Of a DNA stretch of 64,000 bases, positions 25,219 through 34,108 are shown one piece after another. A model generated the notes under the pieces. It saw nothing but the letters and a program-made list of their open reading frames with translations. It made no database searches and was not told the DNA's origin. The first letter of the stretch is position 1, and each line of letters opens with the position of its first letter. This DNA is from Niallia circulans (GTDB taxonomy: Bacteria; Bacillota; Bacilli; Bacillales; Cytobacillaceae). Where the stretch lies: positions 248,001 to 312,000 of the forward strand of contig NZ_CP026031.1 of assembly GCF_003726095.1 (NCBI RefSeq), in the 5' to 3' direction. The position numbers and the translations under genes are program-made.

Positions 25219-25908
25219 ATGCTTACTATAGGGAAAAGAGAATTTCTCCAATTATTTAAAGGGTTTAAATCAATTTTATTAATTTTAGTATTTTTAGTCA
25301 CATCCTATTATTCAGCTAAGTTTGCTGATGGTATAGCTGAGGCAATGGAACTGACAGCGCAAGAGGCAGGTGAAGCTCATTTAGTTGGATTATTGTTTTT
25401 AGTTATGTTTTTTGGACATTTATTTGTGGCGAGTCTATCTCATGACAGTATAAATAAAGAAATCCGTGAAAGAACCATGCGGTTTTTAGTAACTAAAACA
25501 ACTAGATTTTCTATTATAGTTGGTAAGTTTTTGGGTATTTGGATGTTTTGGTTTGTTTGTCTGTTTCTGTCATTCTTAATAATTGCTCTAACAACAGAAA
25601 AAATAGATTTTCTAGTTTTTGCTCAGACGATGAGCCTACTTACATTGCAGATATCATTCATTCTCTTAATGTCCGTTCTCATCAATAAGCCAGGAGCAAC
25701 AATGTTCCTTGGAATTCTTGGAGGGATATTGTTACCAATATTAGGAGGTTGGTTTGTGCTTACTTCTAATCCAGCAATTAGTTGGCTAAAATATGTATCA
25801 CCTTTTTATTATCTGGACTTAAATGAATATAGCTTCTTAGTTCTTCTTGTAGTTGCAGCTATCTTAATTTATCTTACTAATTTATTATTCAAGAGGAGGG
25901 AATGCTGA
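25219..25908 (+). CDS. ABC-2 type transporter permease
   Basis: A 229-residue membrane protein with six hydrophobic segments and the ABC-2 arrangement: cytosolic INKEIRERTMRFLVTKTTRFSIIVGKF coupling region after helix 2. It pairs with the ATPase gene, whose ATG overlaps its stop (TGATG). Such pairs are exporters for peptides, antibiotics or other amphiphiles. The divergent two-component system suggests it is induced by an envelope stress or antimicrobial signal. Confidence 0.85.
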   Translation: MLTIGKREFLQLFKGFKSILLILVFLVTSYYSAKFADGIAEAMELTAQEAGEAHLVGLLFLVMFFGHLFVASLSHDSINKEIRERTMRFLVTKTTRFSIIVGKFLGIWMFWFVCLFLSFLIIALTTEKIDFLVFAQTMSLLTLQISFILLMSVLINKPGATMFLGILGGILLPILGGWFVLTSNPAISWLKYVSPFYYLDLNEYSFLVLLVVAAILIYLTNLLFKRREC

Positions 25909-26810
25909 TGTCAGCTATTAAAGCAGTAAAGATGACAAAGGTGTATAACGGAGTAACAGTAGTTAACGGAATTGATTTAATAATTGAAGAAGGGGAATTA
26001 TTTGGATTTTTGGGTAGAAATGGCGCAGGAAAATCAACTTTTATCAATATGCTGACAGGGATTGCGAAACCTACTTCAGGTTCATTTTCTTTGTTAGGAG
26101 GAAATATAGATCACATAGAGGTTAAAAGAAAAATTGGTGTGCTTCCTGATTATTCAAGTTTCTACGAATCCACTACAGCACTGGAGCATTTGCGGTTCTT
26201 CTCTGCACTATCTGGTGAAACTGCACAAAAAAGTGAGTGTCTTGAAGTATTAGAAGCAGTCGGATTAGCTGATCATGCTAATAAAAAATTAGGAAAGTTC
26301 TCGTTTGGAATGAAAAAGAAACTTGGTGTCGCTCAAGCCATTATCCATGATCCAGAGCTCTTATTTTTGGATGAACCAACATCAGGGATGGATGCAGAAT
26401 CAGCAATTCAAATTCAACAGCTGATAAAAAGACTGCATGGAGAAGGCAAGACGATCCTTTTAACTTCTCATAATTTGGATGAGGTCGAGAAATTATGTAC
26501 CAGAATTGCTATCATGAAAGAAGGTAGGATTGTAAAAATCGGGACAATGAATGAACTCAGAGCATTTTACCGTTCCAACATTATCGTAAATATTAAACAT
26601 AGTCCAATACCTGTTTCAGAATTATCAAAGTTTCACCAATGGATTAAAGATAAAGGTACGGAAATTCACTTAAAAGAGGAATCACTGACTATCACAGTTG
26701 AGGAAGAAAATAGAATTTCTGAAATCACAAGAGCCCTAACGGCATGTAATACAAATGTTTACCGAGTCAATGTTGAGGAACCAACTTTAGAAGAGATATT
26801 TTTAGACTGA
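25908..26810 (+). CDS. ABC transporter ATP-binding protein
   Basis: A 300-residue ATPase with Walker A GRNGAGKST, Q-loop region, signature FSFGMKKKLG, Walker B LLFLDEPTSGMD and H-loop TSHNLDEV, plus a ~85-residue C-terminal extension common in drug/bacitracin-type exporters. I chose the ATG at 25908, eight bases after AGGAGGG and overlapping the permease stop, rather than 25902. It energises the permease encoded before it. Confidence 0.92.
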   Translation: MSAIKAVKMTKVYNGVTVVNGIDLIIEEGELFGFLGRNGAGKSTFINMLTGIAKPTSGSFSLLGGNIDHIEVKRKIGVLPDYSSFYESTTALEHLRFFSALSGETAQKSECLEVLEAVGLADHANKKLGKFSFGMKKKLGVAQAIIHDPELLFLDEPTSGMDAESAIQIQQLIKRLHGEGKTILLTSHNLDEVEKLCTRIAIMKEGRIVKIGTMNELRAFYRSNIIVNIKHSPIPVSELSKFHQWIKDKGTEIHLKEESLTITVEEENRISEITRALTACNTNVYRVNVEEPTLEEIFLD

Positions 26811-27177
26811 CCCCTTAAATTAGGGGTCTTAGACATTTAGACACTTAATGAAGGAGGCATAAGGATAAAAAATGGAGGTAGATATTAAAGTATGATCAGA
26901 AATATAAAAATGAGGATGGTATGGATAAAAATAAGCAGTCCAAGAAATAGACCGGAAAGAGAGCTCGGCTATTTCTATAGGACTTACACATATCAGTCAT
27001 TTTAGCTGATTTAAGTTTTACACCACAAAATTTCAGTTCACGACAATCAAAATAGCAAACAAAACTGGGTTCACATTAATGTAACGGTCGTGGAAATATA
27101 TGGAATTAAGCAAATGTTATGCCTGCATATTCCCTTTTTTCCCGAGGCTATGTTTGGTCTTTGGTATAAGTGAGCTA
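26811..27177. other. Gap after the ABC operon; hairpin and possible gene relic
   Basis: GACCCCT (26809-26815) / AGGGGTC (26822-26828) is a 7-bp hairpin overlapping the ATPase stop. Beyond it AAGGAGG at 26851 and GGAGGT at 26874 precede very short open frames (7 and 37 codons) that resemble nothing known. This may be the remnant of a lost gene. Nothing else is supported. Confidence 0.45.
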
Positions 27178-27864
27178 TTATTTAATCGTATTATTTTTTA
27201 TTTGAAATGCAGGTGATGCTGCTAGGATGGAAGTTAATTCGATAAGATCATCAATAACCATATCTGCTTGCTTCATTTCGTCATCTTTAGCAAAATCAAA
27301 ATTACAACCGACAGATAGAAGGTCATTTTCTTTTGCAGCTTTTATATCAGATAAGCGGTCTCCCACAACAGCTGCTTGAGTAATTCCATGCTTCTTAATA
27401 ATCCTACAAACGAGGTCAGACTTATTCAATGATTCAATGTCCTGAATACTGCATGTTTCTGTCACCCATTTATCCAATTGATAATATTCAACGATCGCTT
27501 GCAAGTATGCTGTTAATCCATTACTAGCGATATAAATAGAAATATCATTTTCCTTTAAATAGGAGAAAACTTCTTTGACATTTGGATATAAGGCCCCTTT
27601 GCCTTTTTTTATATTTGTCACTAATCGTTCGAGAAAATAAGCATCTATTTTTTCTCTTAAGCTAAGGGAATGATTAGGCAATAATGTTTCCCACACAATC
27701 GGCAATGGAACACCCATAATTTCGCGGTATTTATCAATAGGTGTTTCTCCATCCCATTGATGAATCGAGCGCAAGTAATGAAAAGTATCATCTAAAGATA
27801 TTTCTAAAATTTTGTCTGTTTGAAAGAGTGTACCATCCATATCAAATATTATTGCTTGAGACAA
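27178..27864 (-). CDS. HAD-superfamily hydrolase
   Basis: A 228-residue HAD subfamily IA phosphatase: motif I FDMDGTLFQTD (two Asp), a helical cap, motif II ASNGL, motif III lysine region, and motif IV VGDRLSDIKAAKEND. It resembles phosphoglycolate phosphatase/beta-phosphoglucomutase-like enzymes; the substrate cannot be inferred. Monocistronic, with no informative neighbour. Confidence 0.85.
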   Translation of the reverse strand: MSQAIIFDMDGTLFQTDKILEISLDDTFHYLRSIHQWDGETPIDKYREIMGVPLPIVWETLLPNHSLSLREKIDAYFLERLVTNIKKGKGALYPNVKEVFSYLKENDISIYIASNGLTAYLQAIVEYYQLDKWVTETCSIQDIESLNKSDLVCRIIKKHGITQAAVVGDRLSDIKAAKENDLLSVGCNFDFAKDDEMKQADMVIDDLIELTSILAASPAFQIKNNTIK

Positions 27865-28082
27865 CTCACTTTCCCCCTTTTGAAACTTTATGTATTTATG
27901 TACAGTTTAACATAAACCTAATAAACCAAAGATTCTTATCAATTCTAATCTGTTTATTTTTCTTCTAGTTCTATTCTACTAAAAAAATCGGCAAATGGAT
28001 GGAATTACATGATTTTGTTAAAAATAACTTTTAGTAATGATTTCTCTTTTATTATCCATAGATGGAAAAGGTGTAGGTGAGT

Positions 28083-28871
28083 ATGGACAACTATAATAAT
28101 GACAATACAGCAAGAAGATATAGAGCACATGTAAGTACGCTTGGTACTACACAAATTCACCTGCGAAATCCTTATATCATTGCATGGTGGAGTGCAGCTT
28201 TCCCTGGATTTGGTCATCTTTTATTATCCAAATATCTGCGAGGATTCGTTTTATTCATTTGGGAAGTAGTAGTAAATGTAAACAGCAATTTAAATTTGTC
28301 GATGATTTATTCCTTTCAGGGAGAGATTGAAAAGGCTAAAGAAATCTTAGATACAAGGTGGTTACTCATTTATATCCCAGTTTATATATTCGCTATTTGG
28401 GATAGTTATCGAACGACGGTAGATTTGAATAAAATCTTTGTGTTGGCAGAAAGAGAGGAGCACCGCTTTAATTCATTTAGTATCGGTATCATGGAAATCA
28501 ATTATCTTGATAAAAGAAATCCTCTCATGGCTATCATCTGGTCCCTATTTATGCCTGGTTTAGGACAATTATACATTCATAGAGTAATAACTGCATTCTT
28601 TGTTATCATTTGGGGCGTTGTGTTTTTTTATTTATCTCATGGACTAGAAGCTTTGTCCCTATTGTTTTTGGGAGAGATTAAACAAGCGACGGATGTGATT
28701 AATTCAGAGTGGCTTTTGTTTTTTCCATCTATTTATGGGTTTGCAATATTTGATTCTTATATAAATACGGTAGAAAACAATAAGCTATATGATAAAGAAC
28801 AACGTTTCTATTTTAGGGAGAAATATCAATCTTCGTCTTTTCAAGTATTAAAAGGGCAAAAGGTGAATTAA
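28083..28871 (+). CDS. Membrane protein built from two tandem homologous halves
   Basis: A 262-residue protein whose halves align. Around residues 27-115, RNPYIIAWWSAAFPGFGH..., GEIEKAKEIL, IFAIWDSYRTTVDLNK; around 146-235, RNPLMAIIWSLFMPGLGQ..., GEIKQATDVI, GFAIFDSYINTVENNK. Each half has two to three membrane helices with a conserved PG(F/L)G turn. The ATG at 28083 is preferred over the GTG at 28077. The next gene starts two bases after its stop, so the two form an operon. Function is not recognised. Confidence 0.7.
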   Translation: MDNYNNDNTARRYRAHVSTLGTTQIHLRNPYIIAWWSAAFPGFGHLLLSKYLRGFVLFIWEVVVNVNSNLNLSMIYSFQGEIEKAKEILDTRWLLIYIPVYIFAIWDSYRTTVDLNKIFVLAEREEHRFNSFSIGIMEINYLDKRNPLMAIIWSLFMPGLGQLYIHRVITAFFVIIWGVVFFYLSHGLEALSLLFLGEIKQATDVINSEWLLFFPSIYGFAIFDSYINTVENNKLYDKEQRFYFREKYQSSSFQVLKGQKVN

Positions 28872-28873
28872 AG

Positions 28874-29341
28874 ATGCAATTATTTTCGACATTTGAACAC
28901 TCAGTTTTTATAGAAATGGCACTCAGCACATTAGAAAAAAAGGGGATAAAAAAAGAAAATATATTTGTTGTTCCACTTGATAATAGAACCGAGCAACGAA
29001 AGATTTTTGATGACTTGCATCGATCAGACGGAACTTCTCTTATTGATATAGGTGTTGCATTAGCAACGGCATTATCTGTTGTGTTTGCAAGTATAGGATT
29101 TAAGCTTGCATGGGGGCCGATATACTGGGGACTAATTGGTGCGGCAGCTGGCTTTTTACTAGGATTTGTTATTCGTCTTTTTACAGAAATTATAGTAAAA
29201 AAGAAGAGAAGATTACTGAAGGGATTCCAATCTGAAATAATTGTTATTGTTGATTGCGAAGAGTCGCAAGGGGAGATGATAGAGAATGTATTATTTAGCC
29301 ATTATGCTTTAGGGGTAGCGAAGGTAAAAGCAAAACAGTAG
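28874..29341 (+). CDS. Membrane protein of unknown function
   Basis: A 155-residue protein with a soluble N-terminus (FEHSVFIEMALSTLEKKGIKKENIFVVPLD), two glycine-rich membrane helices (about 57-105, with GLIGAAAGFLLGF) and a basic/soluble C-terminus ending in an ACT-like beta stretch (SEIIVIVDCEES). The layout is like stress-related membrane proteins of the glycine-zipper type. It is translationally linked to the duplicated membrane protein before it. No family recognised. Confidence 0.62.
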   Translation: MQLFSTFEHSVFIEMALSTLEKKGIKKENIFVVPLDNRTEQRKIFDDLHRSDGTSLIDIGVALATALSVVFASIGFKLAWGPIYWGLIGAAAGFLLGFVIRLFTEIIVKKKRRLLKGFQSEIIVIVDCEESQGEMIENVLFSHYALGVAKVKAKQ

Positions 29342-29373
29342 AGGAGAATCTATCTATTCTCCTCTACTGTTTT
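29332..29373. terminator. Bidirectional terminator
   Basis: Perfect 18-bp stem from AAAACAGTAGAGGAGAAT (29332-29349) with its complement at 29356-29373, 6-nt loop, containing the stop of the plus-strand gene and facing the minus-strand dehydrogenase. Confidence 0.92.
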
Positions 29374-29378
29374 TAATG

Positions 29379-30278
29379 TTAATTTTTTAAGAAATCTGGC
29401 TGAATGAAGCTAGGGTTCGGGTATTTGTAGAATCCTTCTCCTGTACTTCTGCCTAATTTTCCTTGATCAATATAGTTTGTTTTTAATAAGTGTGAAAGCT
29501 TTATATAAGCAGGGTTACCAGTAGCTTCCGCTTTGCCCTTTACGATATTGTAAGCAGTAGTAATACCAATTACATCTAGCATTGCAAATGGTCCAAGCGG
29601 CGCTCCTGTACCAATCATCCATGCTTTATCGATCGTTTCAATTTCTGCGACTTCGTTCACAAGTAACATTTCTGCTGATTCTAATAGAGGAACCAATAAA
29701 GAGTTTAATACGTAACCTGGTTGTTCCTTTTGAATCGGTAAAGCCACCATTCCGATACTTTTAGCAAAAGCAATCACTGTCTGAAATACTTGTTCCTCGG
29801 TTGTTTGATGCTTCATAATTTCTGCTGTGTTGTTCTTCCAAATTTCATTAGCGAAGTGAAGTGCTAGAAATTTTTCTGGACGACCAGTTGCTTCAGCAAA
29901 TTGGCTTGGCAGAAGGGTAGAAGAGTTCGTTGCAAAAATAGTATGCTTCGGTGCTACTTTTGCTAATTCCTGATAAAAGTCTCGTTTAATTTGGACTACT
30001 TCTGGTATTGCTTCAATGACTAAATCTGCTTTCTCTGTTGCTTTTCCTAAATTGGTAGAGTAGAATAGGCGGTTATATACTTCTTGTAGCTCTTCTGGTG
30101 TTGCATCTAAATCTCTTTGATAAAATGCCTCTAATTGTTTCATTCTATTTTTAGACTTTTCTAGTACTTCATCATTAATATCATAAACAGCAACTTGAAA
30201 TCCTTTATATGCCGCTTGAAAAGCAATTTGACTTCCTAATACGCCACTGCCTGCAACGGTGATCTGTTTAATATCCAT
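29379..30278 (-). CDS. 3-Hydroxyacyl-CoA dehydrogenase (NAD-dependent)
   Basis: A 299-residue soluble enzyme oxidising 3-hydroxyacyl-CoA (or the reverse, acetoacetyl-CoA reduction). It has an N-terminal Rossmann GSGVLGSQIAFQAA, an ASP-type NAD site (VAVYDIND), catalytic-region ATNSSTLLPSQ and LHFANEIWKNN, in which the usual HFFNP is replaced by the HFANEIW variant found in a Firmicute subgroup, then the C-terminal helical domain (APLGPFAMLDVIG). AAAGGAGC precedes the ATG at 30278, which I prefer to an upstream start at 30299. Stand-alone gene; acyl chain length unknown. Confidence 0.87.
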   Translation of the reverse strand: MDIKQITVAGSGVLGSQIAFQAAYKGFQVAVYDINDEVLEKSKNRMKQLEAFYQRDLDATPEELQEVYNRLFYSTNLGKATEKADLVIEAIPEVVQIKRDFYQELAKVAPKHTIFATNSSTLLPSQFAEATGRPEKFLALHFANEIWKNNTAEIMKHQTTEEQVFQTVIAFAKSIGMVALPIQKEQPGYVLNSLLVPLLESAEMLLVNEVAEIETIDKAWMIGTGAPLGPFAMLDVIGITTAYNIVKGKAEATGNPAYIKLSHLLKTNYIDQGKLGRSTGEGFYKYPNPSFIQPDFLKN

Positions 30279-30492
30279 GTTGTATGCTCCTTTTTTCAAC
30301 TAATTTGCCCATATGTACCACTTCTTTCAATTCTTCTTTTAAATCTACGCAATTATTAAAATCTTGTCAACTTGAGTATGGTACAAATATATTATTTATT
30401 TCCCATTTATTTCTTATAATTCCCTCTTTTTTACTGTAAAATCCATTTTCTTTTCCGATATAAAGGAAAAGGACTTAGTAGGAGGAAAATCC

Positions 30493-31794
30493 ATGCTTTT
30501 TAAAAAAAGTGTCAAAGAGAAAGAAAATAAAATTCAGCAACTCATTGACCAAGAAATAAATAAAGTATCAATAGATATTGAAAAAGGGTCAGATTATGAG
30601 ATGCAGCTAAATGTTATTGGTTTAGAAAGAGAGGATTTAGCGTTATTAAAAAGCATTCAACCAATCGTGGCAAAGCATCTACCAGCTATTAGAACAGAAT
30701 CATTTCATTTTTCACATGAAGGTATGTCTAAAATTATTGATACTTCCAGGATTGGAATCTCAACAGAAGACAGCATGAAATATTTCTTATCTTTTTTTAA
30801 TGGGAAAATTGATCGGGAATACGTGCAAAGAAGAGCAATGTTAGCGCAAATGTATGTGAAAATAGGTGTGGAAATTCGCTGGTTTCTTTCTGTCTATCAC
30901 TTGTTAATGACAGAAATTATGATAAAGGTCAACCAAGAACTACAGTTAAATGAAAAAGAAGCTACTATTTTATTTATGGCCATTTCCAAAATATTCAACC
31001 TAGAAAATCAACTAGTTATCGATTCCATGCATAATGCCCAAAAAAATATGATTGCTAAAAAAGAACAAGAAGCGAAAATAGATATTAAGAATTTTGTCGG
31101 AGGATTTGTGGAAAACTTGGCTGCTATGACAGAAGAAACGGGCGCTTCTGTTGAGCAAATTGTAGAACAATCTGGTCATATTGCTACAAGTGCTAAAAAA
31201 AGTTTAGCTAGTTCTATCGAAATGGAAGAACGATCAGAAAATGGAAAGCTTCAACTAGATAAAGTAATTAAAAATATGCAAGAGCTGAAGGAAGATATTC
31301 AACGAATAATGAAAACGATTGATGAGTTAGAAGATAACTCAAAGAAAATCGGTGGAATTGTCAATGTTATTACAGGGATTGCCGATCAAACGAACTTACT
31401 TGCACTAAATGCAGCGATTGAAGCAGCACGAGCAGGAGAGCATGGAAAAGGATTTGCGGTTGTCGCTGATGAAGTAAGAAAATTAGCAGAACAAACAAAG
31501 GACTCTTCTTCCAGTATTACAGAACTAGTCCAAGGTACTATTGCACATATCGCTAATGTGATTGAGCAAATTAGTACCATTAACAAAGTAGTTGATACAG
31601 GTAACCACGAGATTAAATTGACAACAGATGTTTTTGATAACATTTTAGGAAGCAGCAGAGATAATAATAAAATGATCAAAAGTACAGAAAATGATTTACA
31701 ATTGCTTATTCAATTACTAGAGGAGATTAATCAAGCGGTAGCGAAAATGGCAGTATCTACAGAGGAACTGAATGAAACTGTGGCAGGATTTTGA
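30493..31794 (+). CDS. HemAT-like globin-coupled chemoreceptor with altered heme pocket
   Basis: A 433-residue soluble receptor: a sensor-globin-like domain (about 40-190) followed by a methyl-accepting signalling domain with the conserved hairpin tip [41 protein letters not shown] (shown in parts: residues about 300-340). No membrane helix, as in B. subtilis HemAT. By alignment from memory, HemAT RNRIASIHLRIGL corresponds to [14 protein letters not shown] here, so the proximal heme histidine is Y121, and the distal tyrosine position is H72. The fold seems kept but heme ligation may be lost. AGGAGGA precedes the ATG. Confidence 0.85.
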   Translation: MLFKKSVKEKENKIQQLIDQEINKVSIDIEKGSDYEMQLNVIGLEREDLALLKSIQPIVAKHLPAIRTESFHFSHEGMSKIIDTSRIGISTEDSMKYFLSFFNGKIDREYVQRRAMLAQMYVKIGVEIRWFLSVYHLLMTEIMIKVNQELQLNEKEATILFMAISKIFNLENQLVIDSMHNAQKNMIAKKEQEAKIDIKNFVGGFVENLAAMTEETGASVEQIVEQSGHIATSAKKSLASSIEMEERSENGKLQLDKVIKNMQELKEDIQRIMKTIDELEDNSKKIGGIVNVITGIADQTNLLALNAAIEAARAGEHGKGFAVVADEVRKLAEQTKDSSSSITELVQGTIAHIANVIEQISTINKVVDTGNHEIKLTTDVFDNILGSSRDNNKMIKSTENDLQLLIQLLEEINQAVAKMAVSTEELNETVAGF

Positions 31795-31808
31795 CCTTGA
31801 CATAAAGA

Positions 31809-31842
31809 AAGAACGAAAGCAAGCAAAGATGCTTTCGTTCTT
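31809..31842. terminator. Bidirectional terminator after the receptor
   Basis: Perfect 12-bp stem AAGAACGAAAGC (31809-31820) / GCTTTCGTTCTT (31831-31842), 10-nt loop. Confidence 0.82.
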
Positions 31843-32383
31843 ATAATAATTCCTTTTTTAACTGAGCAGCCGCAAAAATGGCATTTTTATCCTCCAAAAT
31901 ATCGCCAGGTTTATTGCCATTTCCTAAAATATACCCTCCAAACTCAATCCCCATAAAATCAAAAATATGTTGAAATTGCTGGATCATTGGTATCCCTTTT
32001 ATAGTGGGATTATCTCCACCAACAGACAGAACATAAGCTTTTTTTCTTGCCATCTTCGCTTTGAAATCAGGATAGCTTGAATCTCTGAGTGAGTGAGACC
32101 AGCGATCAATAAAATTTTTCATTAAACCAGACATGCTGTACCAATATATAGGAGTAGAGAAGATTAATATATCATGAGGAAGTATGCGATCTACTATTGA
32201 ATTGTAGTCATCCTCTCTTTCTTGAAATCCTTCTAAAGTGTGGCGCATGTCCATTATAGGAAGGATAGTATACTCTCTAAGCAGAATAGTATCTACCGGA
32301 ATACCTTCGATTACTTTCTCAGTCAGGAGAGCTGTATTCCCATTGGGACGAGTTCCTCCATCAATAACAGCAATTTTTTTCAT
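31841..32383 (-). CDS. NAD(P)H-dependent FMN reductase / flavodoxin-like protein
   Basis: A 180-residue flavodoxin-fold protein with phosphate-binding loop GGTRPNGNTALLTE, an active-site stretch IFSTPIYWYSMSGLMKNFIDRW and VLSVGGDNP. Such enzymes reduce FMN or quinone-like acceptors with NAD(P)H. I chose the ATG at 32383 (MKKIAVIDGG) after AGGAAAGGG; an upstream ATG at 32407 would add eight residues. Not linked to neighbours. Confidence 0.82.
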   Translation of the reverse strand: MKKIAVIDGGTRPNGNTALLTEKVIEGIPVDTILLREYTILPIMDMRHTLEGFQEREDDYNSIVDRILPHDILIFSTPIYWYSMSGLMKNFIDRWSHSLRDSSYPDFKAKMARKKAYVLSVGGDNPTIKGIPMIQQFQHIFDFMGIEFGGYILGNGNKPGDILEDKNAIFAAAQLKKELL

Positions 32384-32517
32384 GGATTTACACCCTTTCC
32401 TATTCATTTATATTAATCATATATTGGATGGGACGAATAATAAAGATGAATATTTAGATAGGTGTCATCGAGAAAATTGATAGTAGAATAAAGCTATCAA
32501 ACAGAGTACAACTATAT

Positions 32518-34107
32518 TTAAACGGTAGTGGAATGAGTACGATATTCAGTTGGTGTTAGTCCGGTTACTTTTTTAAAGGATGCACTAAAATAATATTGAT
32601 TGGAATAACCTACTTTTTCACTGATCTCCATAATTGGTATACTTGTAAAAGACAAGAGTTCTTTTGCCTTATTTATTCTTAGAAATGTAATATATTTAGA
32701 TATACTGGTATTTTTAATTTTCTTAAAAATAGATCCAACATAGGATGGACTCATATTAATATGATTACTGATCGTATTTAAGTTCAGCGTTAAATCATTA
32801 TAATGATTCTCGATATATTGTATGATCTGTTCAGCAATCTGGCTATGTTTAGAATGAATAGATTGTTGAATTTTCTCGCTAGTAAGAAGACAAATTTTTT
32901 CTAGATTTTCACAAACTTCTTCTACCGTGTTAAATGTATCCAAGATAGAAAAGATATGCGTTATTTTCTCCACAATTTCCGTATCTTTAATTTCAACTTC
33001 GTAGAGAAAACGCAAAATTTTTGACAGAATGGATGAAATGTATGAAAGAATGCCATTTTTATTATAATATACACTAGACCAGTTGTTTTCTATATAGGCT
33101 AGAAATTCTTTAATTCCCTGTTTGTCTTTTTTGGAGATTAAATTAATTAGTAATTCTTCATCCTGTCTTGATAGAAAAAGAGGAGGAGAAGCAGCTTGAT
33201 GTATTTCTTCCGTCGAATATATATTATTGTCTCCAAAAATAAATTTATATTCTGTTGCTTTTTTTGCATTTCGATAGGAATTCGAAATTTCCCAGATAGA
33301 TTGTACCGTATGACCGATTCCTATTGTAATCGTCAAAAAATCAAACTGTTTCTTTATCGTCTCGAAAGCTTTCATAACATGGGTACTTAATTTATGGGGA
33401 TATTGCTTTTGACCAATAATAAAAATGATTCGTCCCCCTTGATTTATAGTATAGACATCTTCAGAGGCGAAGTAGTCTTCTACAGCATGAATCAGTTGAA
33501 AAGTATAGAGATGATATCGCTCTACTCCGAGGCTGTTCATGTAGTCTATATGTTTACTTATCTCTAAATAAATACAAATGTATTGCTTCTTTGTAAATTG
33601 CAAATTTAGGTAACTAGCTTGATTTTGAAGCATGTATTCTGCATAAGTTGGACCAGCATTAATAAGGTTTAAAAAGAATTTCTCTTTCAATATTGGTTGA
33701 CTATGTTTTAACTGTTCCATCGTTTCTGTTTCTTGTTGAATATTCCGTAGTACTTTTTGAATGACAGTAGTGAGATAATCATAGTCAATTGGCTTTTCGA
33801 CATAGTCACAAATATTAAGTCTAATTGCTTCCTGTGCATAAACAAAATCATCATAGGAACTGATAAATATAATTTTTATAAAAGGAAATCTTGTTAATAT
33901 AGATTTTGCCAATTCGATTCCAGTTATTTCTGGCATTTGAATATCGGAAATAACTAAATCTGGCTGGGTTTTTTCTATTTCTTTCAGTGCTTCTATCCCA
34001 CTAGCATATATCCCACAAACGGTCGCTCCAATGTCTTCCCACTTTATGTTTTTATAAATACCTTCTAAACAAACGGTGTTGTCGTCAATCATTATAATTT
34101 TTTTCAT
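32518..34107 (-). CDS. YesN-type response regulator (receiver + AraC HTH)
   Basis: A 529-residue regulator: receiver domain (DDN at 8-10, phospho-acceptor D55 in VISDIQMPE, KPI), a ~290-residue middle region with a degenerate cyclase-like segment (FLTITIGIGHTV), and a C-terminal AraC-type double helix-turn-helix (LNTISNHINMSPSYVGSIF... VGYSNQYYFSASFKKVTGLTPTEYR). It lies one base after the kinase gene and is divergent from the ABC importer it most likely activates. Confidence 0.92.
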   Translation of the reverse strand: MKKIIMIDDNTVCLEGIYKNIKWEDIGATVCGIYASGIEALKEIEKTQPDLVISDIQMPEITGIELAKSILTRFPFIKIIFISSYDDFVYAQEAIRLNICDYVEKPIDYDYLTTVIQKVLRNIQQETETMEQLKHSQPILKEKFFLNLINAGPTYAEYMLQNQASYLNLQFTKKQYICIYLEISKHIDYMNSLGVERYHLYTFQLIHAVEDYFASEDVYTINQGGRIIFIIGQKQYPHKLSTHVMKAFETIKKQFDFLTITIGIGHTVQSIWEISNSYRNAKKATEYKFIFGDNNIYSTEEIHQAASPPLFLSRQDEELLINLISKKDKQGIKEFLAYIENNWSSVYYNKNGILSYISSILSKILRFLYEVEIKDTEIVEKITHIFSILDTFNTVEEVCENLEKICLLTSEKIQQSIHSKHSQIAEQIIQYIENHYNDLTLNLNTISNHINMSPSYVGSIFKKIKNTSISKYITFLRINKAKELLSFTSIPIMEISEKVGYSNQYYFSASFKKVTGLTPTEYRTHSTTV

Positions 34108-34108
34108 T

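Noticed and set aside
26892..27005. 37-codon plus-strand frame after the ABC ATPase gene
   Set aside because: Ribosome site 12 bases away, no recognisable family; treated as part of the gap.
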